A DNA stretch of 28,029 nt, from positions 1-28,029 of the IMG/VR virus record IMGVR_UViG_3300046097_000058. One strand, given 5' to 3'. A program made the translations under genes and the position numbers. Shown here in pieces: positions 13,673 through 20,198 of the stretch (positions within the stretch are counted from its first letter, which is position 1; the number at the start of each line of letters is the position of its first letter). The DNA comes from a virus. The notes under the pieces were generated by a model. The model saw nothing but the letters and a program-made list of their open reading frames with translations. It had not been told where the DNA came from and made no database searches.

Positions 13673-14470
13673 TTATTTCAAATACTTCAAAATAGATGCA
13701 CCTAAAGCTAAACCTGCTTGGCGTGAACCTACCGCTGATAAATGCACCCCATCAGACAGGGGCAGAGTCGAACTATCACAAGCAATATGCACATTAGGGT
13801 TAGATGCTGCTACTACCTGCTGTGCTGCTGCAGGGACAGCGTAGCTTGTCAAGCAAATATGAATCTGAACTGGTTTAGCTTGCCCTGTGATAGAACGTAC
13901 ATCCTTGTCTAAATCCACAATCAGTTGAGTAAATTGCCCTGCGTAACCTTCGTTAAACGGGTCAGCTTCGCCTTGCATCCAGATAATAGCAGGTACAGTG
14001 TAAGGAGGCTCTGCCTGAGCTTTAGCACTTACTACTTGGTTAAGTAACCGAGCGTAGGGCTTTGTGCCTTTACTGAGTTCTGAGATAGGCATGCCACCTC
14101 GTCCAGCAGCAGAGCCGATACGTGTGCCAGCTAAACCCTTAAGCCCTAGTAGAGCACCATACAAAGGTGTTTCACCTGCTGTTGACGTTACCCATGTTTC
14201 ATAGTCCAGTGCAGTCACTGATTCTTTAAAAGGTACAAGAGGTTGACCACCTAGTGACCGAACACCCTCAGCAAACATCAACCCTACATCTTGATAGTCA
14301 TTCGGGAGAGTGTTGTCGCTTGGGAAAGCATTAACTGATCGCTCACCGAGAGATAGGCTTTGCCCGTAGCTGATGATGTGTTGTGTACCACCTGATGTCG
14401 ATGAGTCTCCTCCGCAAGCTGTTAGGGTCATTGCACAAGCAATAGCCGCAGAGATTAGATATTTATTCAT
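13673..14470 (-). CDS. Secreted SGNH/sialate-O-acetylesterase-like lipoprotein
   Basis: 265 residues. A lipoprotein signal (LTAC, C19; next residue Gly, so outer-membrane sorting is likely) precedes an SGNH-hydrolase domain: nucleophile S38 in SYGQSLSLG, WMQGEAD at 164-170, and D240/H243 in DGVHLSAVG. This order fits the sialate O-acetylesterase-like carbohydrate esterases. The enzyme would remove acyl, probably O-acetyl, groups from surface glycans. It is in an early-type operon of small genes, not with tail genes, and has a candidate activator-type promoter upstream. A role in altering receptors against other phages is inference. Confidence 0.85.
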   Translation of the reverse strand: MNKYLISAAIACAMTLTACGGDSSTSGGTQHIISYGQSLSLGERSVNAFPSDNTLPNDYQDVGLMFAEGVRSLGGQPLVPFKESVTALDYETWVTSTAGETPLYGALLGLKGLAGTRIGSAAGRGGMPISELSKGTKPYARLLNQVVSAKAQAEPPYTVPAIIWMQGEADPFNEGYAGQFTQLIVDLDKDVRSITGQAKPVQIHICLTSYAVPAAAQQVVAASNPNVHIACDSSTLPLSDGVHLSAVGSRQAGLALGASILKYLK

Positions 14471-14500
14471 TAAATTACTCCTTTTTGTTAAGATGTTTGT

Positions 14501-14549
14501 ATTTTACCTTGTATTCAAAGATTAACTAGCGCTGTTACATATTATTACA
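14501..14549 (-). promoter_or_regulatory. Candidate leftward promoter with tandem half-sites
   Basis: TTACA pairs at 14535 and 14545 (10 nt apart). Read leftward, the second TGTAAC is followed 33 nt later by TAAAAT (14506-14501); no -35 hexamer. The 15602 promoter has exactly the same 33-nt distance. It would drive the lipoprotein gene. Confidence 0.5.
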
Positions 14550-14559
14550 AAGTTCTTTA

Positions 14560-14928
14560 TCATTCATTAATAATCGCCTCATGGTCAGTGGCAGGAGCTA
14601 ACCATTTGAAATTTTCATCGCTGTGCATAGCTTCATAGACTTGCTGATTTACTGTTGAGTGACTATTCCACACACCGTAGCCAAACCCACCGCCAGCTTT
14701 CGGGTCACACTTATAATAAGGTCTTGTCTGGTACTTAAACACCTTAGGTTCTGGTTTGATGCGGAACCGAGGAAGACCTAATCTTCCAAACAGTTCTATA
14801 TTGAAAGTCAAAGCGTTATTAGCACCTAAGTCTCGCCATGCCGCATCTATGAACATCTGCAATTGCTTGCCATCTAACGCAGCTTGTAGCAGTTCTCGTA
14901 GATGTTTTTCTTTTTCTTCGTTATTCAT
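14560..14928 (-). CDS. Hypothetical phage protein
   Basis: 122 residues: helical N-terminus (MNNEEKEKHLRELLQAALDG), then a glycine/aromatic region (GGGFGYGVWNSHSTVN). AAGGGTAAC precedes the ATG. Soluble; function unknown. Confidence 0.75.
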   Translation of the reverse strand: MNNEEKEKHLRELLQAALDGKQLQMFIDAAWRDLGANNALTFNIELFGRLGLPRFRIKPEPKVFKYQTRPYYKCDPKAGGGFGYGVWNSHSTVNQQVYEAMHSDENFKWLAPATDHEAIINE

Positions 14929-14929
14929 G

Positions 14930-15151
14930 TTACCCTTCGTAGCGTTTATTGTACTCTTTAACCATTAACTCGGCAAAATTAAAAGCAACTTCAGGGATTG
15001 ATGCTGCAACAGTACCCTCTTTTCTGCCTGAGATTAATCCATTTAAAGCCTCCCCTGCGTAATATTGCAGTAAGGTCAGACCAGCAACACCATTGTTAAA
15101 ACCATGCTCAACACCAGTAGGGTGTACTTGGTTTGATGTGTCTTTATTCAT
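14930..15151 (-). CDS. Small conserved phage protein
   Basis: 73 residues with GLTLLQYYAGEALNGLI and FAELMVKEYNKRYEG. The 'GLT--QYYAG-AL-GL' pattern recurs in small phage proteins of unknown function. Strong ribosome site (GGAGG). Overlaps the upstream small membrane gene by four bases. Confidence 0.75.
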   Translation of the reverse strand: MNKDTSNQVHPTGVEHGFNNGVAGLTLLQYYAGEALNGLISGRKEGTVAASIPEVAFNFAELMVKEYNKRYEG

Positions 15152-15300
15152 TTAAATCCTCCTGAAGCCATTATTAACCCAACATTTGCCAAGCTGTACG
15201 AAAAATACGCCACAGCAAATCCCCATTCTTGTTTAATCCCAAAACCTATAGAAGTCCCAAGGTAAAGAACTCCACAGATAGCTACAGCGTAGTTTTGCAC
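15148..15300 (-). CDS. Small two-span membrane protein (GTG start)
   Basis: 50 residues with spans near 4-22 (YAVAICGVLYLGTSIGFGI) and 27-46. It starts at GTG three bases after the upstream stop and its stop overlaps the next ATG (ATGA), so translation is probably by coupling; no clear Shine-Dalgarno is present. Confidence 0.6.
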   Translation of the reverse strand: MQNYAVAICGVLYLGTSIGFGIKQEWGFAVAYFSYSLANVGLIMASGGFK

Positions 15301-15302
15301 TA

Positions 15303-15536
15303 TTAATGCACTAAGACTTCTGCACCTGTGTCAAGAAAGAACATCTTGTATTCAGGGAGAGCTAAGGTACTGATAATATTACGTGCAATGCTTTCGTGCA
15401 TGTAGCGCCCAAGTTCTTGAGGTTGGTTGTAGTTCCCCATTGGGACAATGACTACTACTTCACGGTAGCGGAGGGCAGGAGCATGTGCCCCGTGTATTGA
15501 AAAAGCTGGCGAAGTGAAAGTCGGTGTTGATTGCAT
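15303..15536 (-). CDS. Small hypothetical protein
   Basis: 77 residues, MQSTPTFTSPAFSIHGAHAP, with a beta-rich centre (YREVVVIVPMGNYNQPQELG). AAAGGAATCAA precedes the ATG. Lies just downstream of the candidate promoter at 15602. Function unknown. Confidence 0.7.
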   Translation of the reverse strand: MQSTPTFTSPAFSIHGAHAPALRYREVVVIVPMGNYNQPQELGRYMHESIARNIISTLALPEYKMFFLDTGAEVLVH

Positions 15537-15601
15537 TTGATTCCTTTAATTTTAAGTTGATTACCTAGAAAGCAGTCATGGTGTTTTGCTTCCATAACTG
15601 A

Positions 15602-15649
15602 ATTATACACTTGATTTCTTGAGTTGCAGGGGTTGTTACACAGTGTTAC
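15602..15649 (-). promoter_or_regulatory. Candidate activator-type leftward promoter
   Basis: Minus-strand TATAAT (15607-15602) lacks a -35, but GTTAC direct repeats at 15635 and 15645 (10 nt apart) lie upstream; the second TGTAAC is 33 nt before the -10, as at 14501-14549. The motif overlaps the last codons and stop of the 15636 gene. It would serve the 15536 gene and followers. Confidence 0.55.
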
Positions 15650-15833
15650 TTGTTAATTGCTCACGGTATCCAAACCAACCACATGCTAGACAGGTTGCCT
15701 TTGCATCGTCATCATGTGTTTTTACACTGTGACAGTAGTGCTCTCCTGTGTTAACGTAAAACATCTGTTCTGCAGTTACTACAACATCTTCATTTGCGCA
15801 GTCTGGGCATGTGAGCAATGGTTCTTCTTTCAT
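15636..15833 (-). CDS. Small zinc-ribbon protein
   Basis: 65 residues with CPDC at 9-12 and CLACGW near 48-53, a typical four-cysteine zinc ribbon; the loop also holds C and H (EHYCHSVKTH). AAGGAGAGATT precedes the ATG. Probably a nucleic-acid or protein-binding early factor; no further assignment. Confidence 0.75.
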   Translation of the reverse strand: MKEEPLLTCPDCANEDVVVTAEQMFYVNTGEHYCHSVKTHDDDAKATCLACGWFGYREQLTSNTV

Positions 15834-16093
15834 AATCTCTCCTTCGTGAAATAAAAGTACAGTTTATCACCTTTTATCCCCCAAGGAAGTTCTTGTTTAA
15901 GTTTTTCTAGTGCATCAAGTGCAGGGGCATGAGGGTGTGTATAGAAGAATATAGACGCTTCTCCCTCCGCTGCTTCTTGAAGGCACATCAACTTCATTTC
16001 TTCGTGTACCCCTTTTGGGTTAGAAATCTCGTATAAAGAATTGCACAATTCAAAAAGGGTTAGTGGTTTGTCACTGCTCTCGTTAGTTGTCAT
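15830..16093 (-). CDS. Small hypothetical protein
   Basis: 87 residues, MTTNESSDKPLTLFELCNSL, helical, ending WGIKGDKLYFYFTKERL. Overlaps both neighbours by four bases. GGAGAG precedes the ATG. No family recognised. Confidence 0.7.
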   Translation of the reverse strand: MTTNESSDKPLTLFELCNSLYEISNPKGVHEEMKLMCLQEAAEGEASIFFYTHPHAPALDALEKLKQELPWGIKGDKLYFYFTKERL

Positions 16094-16437
16094 TGTGCTA
16101 CTCTCCAGTGTGTAATGCAGCCAACACCTCCAGTATCGTCCCAGTAGAACGCTTCTGCTGTATCAGTGTACTCTTCACCCCCCCTGAATCTTACCTCTAC
16201 CTCAACACCTTCTTGAACAGGCATAGAACCTGTGTTACTAAGCCAGCCTTCAGCAGCTTCTCTAGGCTTAACCTCTGCTTGGTGTGCGTCAACATAATCC
16301 ATCATACCTTTTGCGAAGTTGTATATCTTCTCATGCCCTTTACTGATATGAGCACGTGTTAGTAGGTAAATATCTCCACTCAAAGCCCCCATAGCAGCTT
16401 GTACATAAGCATCTAATCTTTGTTGTTTATCTATCAT
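16090..16437 (-). CDS. Hypothetical phage protein, first gene of leftward block
   Basis: 115 residues from ATG 16437 (AAAAGGGGAATAAA before it), MIDKQQRLDAYVQAAMGALS. N-terminal half helical, C-terminal half beta-rich (VEVEVRFRGGEEYTDTAEAF). The frame is open to 16512, but that extension has no ribosome site. A minus-strand TAGAAT (16471-16466) may be the -10 of the promoter for the block. Confidence 0.7.
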   Translation of the reverse strand: MIDKQQRLDAYVQAAMGALSGDIYLLTRAHISKGHEKIYNFAKGMMDYVDAHQAEVKPREAAEGWLSNTGSMPVQEGVEVEVRFRGGEEYTDTAEAFYWDDTGGVGCITHWRVAQ

Positions 16438-16554
16438 TTTATTCCCCTTTTGTTTAGATGGTAGGATTCTAACACACAAATCCCTAATTCCTAGTGATTT
16501 ACACATAAACAACAGTAAATATCCTAGATTTACGCTTACTTTGCATCATTTCAC

Positions 16555-16583
16555 TTGCTATTTGTAACAATTTGTGCTACAAT
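16555..16583 (+). promoter_or_regulatory. Rightward promoter of the late-type block
   Basis: TTGCTA (16555-16560), 17 bases, TACAAT (16578-16583) with TG-C extension. The same TTTCACTTGCTATTT ... TGTGCTAYAATA frame recurs at 18022-18050, so this phage has a repeated promoter design. Confidence 0.7.
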
Positions 16584-17007
16584 ACAACATAAGTAAAGGA
16601 ATAACTTCACTGTTACACCTAGATTCAGACCTGAGAGCAACATCGCTCTATTACTAAAAGTTGCTTAAGTGCAAAGCCTTTACCTAGCTATGCAGGGTAC
16701 GTCAATGATGAATATCTCGCTGTGTTGACGTAGATAGGAGGGGTGGGCGGCTTAAGACGAGCCTGATTAGTGCAAGAGCCTTAAATGGACGATTTCCAAG
16801 AACTTAAATGTTTTCTACTTCAATCATCAAAGTAGAGGGGGGATGAGTTGACAGACCATGAGCTACTTAATAACTAGCATCTGTACTTGCATGATAGCCC
16901 AATGATTCTTTATCTTTATTCTTAGTATTACCCTCTTCAGGTGGTGCAGGTATGGGGGGGAGTATCGTCTAATGAATAACTACGTCTGTACGATTTGAAA
17001 GGCTGTA
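16584..17007 (+). other. Long untranslated leader, structured
   Basis: About 420 bases downstream of the 16555 promoter with no supported gene. TACGTCAA (16698-16705) and TTGACGTA (16725-16732) form an 8-bp stem over a 19-base loop. G-rich runs (near 16738-16750, 16837-16843, 16951-16961) stand out. It could hold a regulatory RNA; no known riboswitch is recognised. Confidence 0.45.
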
Positions 17008-17178
17008 ATGCATACTTGTAAATGTGGGGGAATCCTCTTCCCTAGGACAACAAACACTGAGAAGATTATATGGGATTGCCTTGATTGTGGTAGGTATGAA
17101 GTTGTTGTAAGCGAAAAACCTATACAACAATTATTTGTACTTAAAGAGACTTTACCTTATGCAGCGGCTATTGTGTAA
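17008..17178 (+). CDS. Small zinc-ribbon protein
   Basis: 56 residues with HTCKCGG at the start and CLDCGRY near 24-30, a compact four-cysteine zinc ribbon. AAAGGCTGTA precedes the ATG. Function unknown; likely a small early or middle regulator. Confidence 0.65.
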   Translation: MHTCKCGGILFPRTTNTEKIIWDCLDCGRYEVVVSEKPIQQLFVLKETLPYAAAIV

Positions 17179-17275
17179 TCTAAAACAATTCAACCCTGCA
17201 CAGATAGTCATCCTAGGTGGAATCCTAATCATGTTAGGTGCAGTCCTGATGACGGCTTACCTTACGCAGTGTTAG
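17159..17275 (+). CDS. Possible small membrane protein
   Basis: 38 residues: basic start (MQRLLCNLKQFNPAQ) then one hydrophobic span IVILGGILIMLGAVLMTAYL. It overlaps the end of the zinc-ribbon gene in another frame; a purine-rich AAAGAG lies about 10 bases before the ATG. Start codon and reality are uncertain. Confidence 0.45.
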   Translation: MQRLLCNLKQFNPAQIVILGGILIMLGAVLMTAYLTQC

Positions 17276-17380
17276 CCCTCTGACCTAGGCTACCCTACGT
17301 CAGTGGATTTAACAGCCCCGTAGAGGGTGCTAATGCCGTTTAACACGCTTTAACAGACACATTAAGGACTCTCACAACAA
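17276..17380 (+). other. Leader with long stem before the 17381 gene
   Basis: ACCCTACG (17292-17299) can pair with CGTAG..GGGT (17319-17328), leaving one or two bulged bases. Otherwise no gene. The upstream gene context suggests a regulatory hairpin or processing site. Confidence 0.35.
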
Positions 17381-17869
17381 ATGGAACTTGAAAGACTTAA
17401 CCAACTCCTGCAATACGATAACCTTACAGGCAAACTCTCTAGTAAAGAGCACTCTCGTGAGCTACACACTGACCCAGATGGTTTTATCACTATATGGGAC
17501 AGTCAAGCCAAGAAGAAGACAAAGTTCAAATCTGACAGATTGTGCTTTACATTAGGAAACAATAAAAAGTTAAGGAAGAACCAGAAGGTTTTACACAAGA
17601 ACCTTAACAACAAGGACAATAGGCTTGTTAACTTGGTGTTAATCTCTCAGAGCGTCCACAACAAGATTAAAGAAGCTTCTAAGAATCTTAGTGGAGGTAT
17701 AAAGATACTACCGCACATCAAGGATAAGTATGACTTCGTAGTGTCGTATTTTGACGACAAGTTTCACACTAAAGAGGTTTACTGTGATATCATTGCTGCA
17801 CAAAAAAGGGTGTTAGTGCTGCAGTTGAGATACGCTAAGGTACTAACACGCTACTGTTGTTTTGAATAA
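17381..17869 (+). CDS. HNH-like conserved phage protein
   Basis: 162 residues. The start (LNQLLQYDNLTGKL) parallels the 19659 HNH enzyme (LKELLNYDHETGLF), and VLHKNLNNKDNRLVNLVLIS (70-89) keeps an H72 and N80-R-L-x-N84 pattern typical of HNH endonucleases, but the second His/Asp context is changed. The C-terminal part lacks the obvious AP2 repeat. It may be an inactive or diverged endonuclease turned into a conserved phage protein; ribosome site is weak. I am moderately sure of the fold kinship only. Confidence 0.6.
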   Translation: MELERLNQLLQYDNLTGKLSSKEHSRELHTDPDGFITIWDSQAKKKTKFKSDRLCFTLGNNKKLRKNQKVLHKNLNNKDNRLVNLVLISQSVHNKIKEASKNLSGGIKILPHIKDKYDFVVSYFDDKFHTKEVYCDIIAAQKRVLVLQLRYAKVLTRYCCFE

Positions 17870-17876
17870 GGATAAA

Positions 17877-17999
17877 ATGCTAAAAGATATAAATGATTTC
17901 ATTTTCACTAGCCCTTATTGGGTAGTGATTTGTGCAAGCTACGGGCTTGGTTCAATTCTAGGCAGTATTACCTCCCTTTTGTTTACTTTAGCACATTGA
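17877..17999 (+). CDS. Very small membrane protein
   Basis: 40 residues, MLKDINDFIFTSPYWVVICA, continuing as one long hydrophobic region to residue 39. AAGGATAAA precedes the ATG. Function unknown. Confidence 0.6.
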   Translation: MLKDINDFIFTSPYWVVICASYGLGSILGSITSLLFTLAH

Positions 18000-18021
18000 T
18001 TAACCTAAACAGTTATTTCAC

Positions 18022-18050
18022 TTGCTATTTATGTTATTATGTGCTATAAT
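18022..18050 (+). promoter_or_regulatory. Rightward promoter, second copy of the shared design
   Basis: TTGCTA (18022-18027), 17 bases, TATAAT (18045-18050), TG-C extended. The surrounding TTTCACTTGCTATTT and TGTGCTATAATA repeat the 16555 promoter almost exactly. Confidence 0.75.
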
Positions 18051-18254
18051 AGCTTATTAGGTAAAATTAAAGACAATCTGAGTTAGAGTTATAAGGTAGA
18101 ATTTTATTCTCCTGCCCTGCTTTTAAGTAGACATAAGTTAGAACTTATCTAATATAACCTGTTGACATTCTTTACTCCTTTTGACTGATTCAACAATGGG
18201 GAAAAGTAACCCCATGCCTTCGGGCTTCCAAGAATAATAAAAATAATAAATACT
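18051..18254 (+). other. Untranslated leader with two hairpins
   Basis: 204 bases without a supported gene. TGGGG (18197-18201) pairs with CCCCA (18210-18214), and GCC-TTCG-GGC (18216-18225) is a UUCG tetraloop hairpin. An AT-rich AATAATAAAAATAATAAAT stretch leads to the next ATG. Confidence 0.45.
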
Positions 18255-18440
18255 ATGGCTAAATGCCCTGTTTGCTCCTCCCGCGCTAAGAAAGAAAACT
18301 TCTATCTGGAAGATAGTTGTGTATTCTGTAGCCCCCTTGATATGCAGTTTGATGATAGTGATGTCAATGAAGAGCTAAACCTCTTGATGAACCCTTCTGG
18401 TAGGACACCTGTTAGGAATTACGAAGAAGAAACAGAGTAA
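18255..18440 (+). CDS. Small zinc-ribbon protein, acidic tail
   Basis: 61 residues with CPVC at 4-7 and CVFC near 22-25, then an acidic tail ending NYEEETE. No Shine-Dalgarno is visible; the leader is AT-rich instead, which can still support initiation. Similar in plan to the 15636 and 17008 products. Confidence 0.6.
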   Translation: MAKCPVCSSRAKKENFYLEDSCVFCSPLDMQFDDSDVNEELNLLMNPSGRTPVRNYEEETE

Positions 18441-18444
18441 TAGC

Positions 18445-18473
18445 TTGACATTATACATTTGTACGTGTATAAT
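18445..18473 (+). promoter_or_regulatory. Perfect consensus sigma70 promoter, rightward
   Basis: TTGACA (18445-18450), exactly 17 bases, TATAAT (18468-18473): 12 of 12 core bases. No gene start follows for about 400 bases; the tRNA genes at 18696 and 18776 and an unassigned leader are the likely transcripts. Confidence 0.85.
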
Positions 18474-18479
18474 TAACAC

Positions 18480-18695
18480 ATGACAAACAGTAGGTAGCAT
18501 AGACTCCGAACGCTCTGTATGAGCCGTCATTGACACTTTGGAAGAGACAAAGACCAAAAGCTAGTGCATCGAGTGCTGATAAAACAAGTACCTGAGAGGG
18601 TTTACTGTTCAGAGGGTGTATTTGGTTTTGGTGAAGAGAGTTGTGAAGCACTAGGTTAAGTTCTTGGTACACTGACAACGAACACCAATTAAATA
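18480..18695 (+). ncRNA. Possible non-coding RNA or tRNA leader
   Basis: 216 bases from the expected start of the consensus promoter to the first tRNA. Rightward frames close quickly (for example ATGAGCCGTCATTGA). A 75-codon frame on the opposite strand runs against the promoter and is probably chance. The segment may be a trimmed tRNA leader or an unknown small RNA; I find no tRNA fold in it. Confidence 0.35.
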
Positions 18696-18770
18696 TGCGG
18701 GATAACTGTTGGTTGTCCAGTGAGGCTCATAATCTCATGTACGTGCGTTCGATTCGCACTCCCGCTTCCA
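18696..18770 (+). tRNA. tRNA with CAU anticodon (Met or Ile2)
   Basis: T-arm GTGCG-TTCGATT-CGCAC (18743-18759), anticodon loop CTCATAA (18726-18732) on a stem of five pairs including a G-U, and an encoded CCA (18768-18770). Six acceptor pairs form (GCGGGA with TCCCGC); the first pair would be U-U. The D-arm is non-standard: its stem (ACTG/CAGT) competes with the anticodon stem. It lacks the three G-C pairs of an initiator, so elongator Met or lysidine-modified Ile is likely. Confidence 0.7.
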
Positions 18771-18775
18771 TATCT

Positions 18776-18848
18776 TACTCGATAGCTCAATTGGCAGAGC
18801 ACTATCCTCCAAAGTTAGCGGTTCTAAGTTCAACTCTTAGTCGGGTAG
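18776..18848 (+). tRNA. tRNA-Trp (CCA anticodon)
   Basis: Acceptor TACTCGA/TCGGGTA, D-arm GCTC-AATTGGCA-GAGC, anticodon loop CTCCAAA with anticodon CCA, variable loop of five, T-arm CTAAG-TTCAACT-CTTAG and a G discriminator, as expected for Trp. The anticodon stem has one U-U mismatch. No CCA end is encoded, unlike the other two tRNAs. Confidence 0.85.
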
Positions 18849-18870
18849 CTAGAACACAAAAGAATATAAT

Positions 18871-19476
18871 ATGAAAATTAACTTCTCAATTAACGGTGTA
18901 AAAAAATATATCGAACCAGACTACGTTTGGTGGTCAGACCATTGGAAGAAGGTAGCCACAGTCATTACTGTTCTATTCTTAGTGCTGTTCTTAGCTTCCT
19001 GTACTAGCGGTACTTACGAGGTTGTACCACCTGCACCTACCTTCAATTGTCAAGGCAGTTACAACGGGAACTACTCTCCCCCTTCACATGAAGAGCGTAT
19101 TCGTTTACGAAACCAATCTTTAGCCCTTCGCGGTATTGAGATTGTTGCAGATGAAGGAGTGAACAATAAGAACGCTGGCGGTGGAGCACCTGATGGTGGA
19201 ATCTGGATGGGCGGCAGTTATACCTTTGAGACAGATGCTAATTGTAGTATCACAAAGGGTTCTACAATGGTGTTTTACTCTTACCCTTACGAACTGAACG
19301 GTGCAATCCAACAAGATCGTACATTCAAGTTAACATGGTCTGGTTCTGGCTCTGCTGGACGTATGGACGGTAAGGTTGAATTAGATAATACTATTTCAGG
19401 TTCGTTCTATCACCCTGCACCAGAGGATTATATCTATGGTGTGATTAGTGGTAATTTTACACCTGTTATTAAGTGA
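18871..19476 (+). CDS. Lipoprotein of unknown function between tRNA genes
   Basis: 201 residues. An unusually long basic/aromatic N-region (about 27 residues) precedes a hydrophobic core ending in the lipobox LASC (C44). The mature part has glycine-rich and beta-strand-rich sequence, with a MetGly-rich segment GGGAPDGGIWMGGSYTF. It sits between tRNA-Trp and tRNA-Thr. Might be an envelope-modifying cargo gene; no family recognised. An alternative is an inner-membrane anchor with the soluble domain outside. Confidence 0.75.
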   Translation: MKINFSINGVKKYIEPDYVWWSDHWKKVATVITVLFLVLFLASCTSGTYEVVPPAPTFNCQGSYNGNYSPPSHEERIRLRNQSLALRGIEIVADEGVNNKNAGGGAPDGGIWMGGSYTFETDANCSITKGSTMVFYSYPYELNGAIQQDRTFKLTWSGSGSAGRMDGKVELDNTISGSFYHPAPEDYIYGVISGNFTPVIK

Positions 19477-19483
19477 AGAATTA

Positions 19484-19559
19484 GCTCTAGTAACTCATCT
19501 GGTAGAGTGCCAACCTTGTAAGTTGGAAGTACGGAGTTCGAGACTTCGCTGGAGCACCA
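19484..19559 (+). tRNA. tRNA-Thr (UGU anticodon)
   Basis: Acceptor GCTCTAG/CTGGAGC (one G-U), D-arm ACTC-ATCTGGTA-GAGT, anticodon arm CCAAC-CTTGTAA-GTTGG with anticodon TGT, T-arm CGGAG-TTCGAGA-CTTCG and encoded ACCA. A complete standard cloverleaf. Confidence 0.93.
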
Positions 19560-19599
19560 AATTATAAGTTTTACAACGACCTAGGGTAGCTCCCGAAAG

Positions 19600-19644
19600 A
19601 ATGATTCCCTCATCATTTGGTCTGTTGTTTCATCGAAGAGGTAT
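19600..19644 (+). promoter_or_regulatory. HNH-gene leader element, copy 1
   Basis: Hairpin AATGAT-TCCCTC-ATCATT (19600-19617) followed by GTTGTTTCAT and AAGAGGT. The hairpin ends 42 nt before the HNH start. It matches copy 2 (20766-20809) in loop, downstream block and spacing, but with different stem bases. Confidence 0.65.
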
Positions 19645-19658
19645 TAATTAGGGATAGT

Positions 19659-20198
19659 ATGTATAAGATAGAAGAGTTGACTCAAAAGAGGTTAAAGGAA
19701 CTACTTAACTACGACCACGAAACAGGTCTGTTCGTGTGGCAAGAGTCAAGAGGCAGAGTTAAGGAGGGGCGAGTTGCAGGAAGTGCTCATAAAGCTTACG
19801 GGTATACTGAGATTACATTAGACAGAAAGAGTTACCCTGCTCATCGTTTGGTATGGTTGTATAATCATGGGGTTTTCCCTGTAGAACAGGTTGACCATTT
19901 AGACGGAAATCGTACTAATAATAGATTAGAGAATCTTAGGGAAGTTTCTCACTGTGTAAATGGTAGGAACAGAACAAAAAGTTGCAATAACTCTTCTGGT
20001 ATCACAGGGGTTTATCTTCGTAACAATTATTGGATAGCCACTTGGATAAACATTCTAGGTAAACCTAAACAAAAATCCTTTAATATTTCAAAGTATGGTA
20101 ATGACTGTGCGTTAGATTTAGCTACTACCTTTAGAGAGGGCATAGTCCAAGAATTAAACACTCAGGGGGCAGGATACACATCCCGTCACGGTAATTGA
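19659..20198 (+). CDS. HNH homing endonuclease with AP2 domain
   Basis: 179 residues from ATG 19659 (AGGGATAGT before it). N-terminal LLNYDHETGLFVW, HNH core AHRLVWLYNHG (61-71), VDHLDGNRTNNRLENL (78-93) with H80, N88 and N92, then an AP2-like DNA-binding region from about 113 (SGITGVYLRNNYWIATW). This is the usual free-standing phage HNH-AP2 enzyme: it nicks or cuts DNA and spreads by homing. It lies after tRNA-Thr; no intron is evident next to it. Confidence 0.9.
   Translation: MYKIEELTQKRLKELLNYDHETGLFVWQESRGRVKEGRVAGSAHKAYGYTEITLDRKSYPAHRLVWLYNHGVFPVEQVDHLDGNRTNNRLENLREVSHCVNGRNRTKSCNNSSGITGVYLRNNYWIATWINILGKPKQKSFNISKYGNDCALDLATTFREGIVQELNTQGAGYTSRHGN

Noticed and set aside
18162-18190. 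Promoter at TTGACA 18162
   Set aside because: No -10-like hexamer at 16-18 bases downstream.
18451-18678. 75-codon leftward open frame
   Set aside because: It runs against the perfect promoter, covers its -10 and has no ribosome site.
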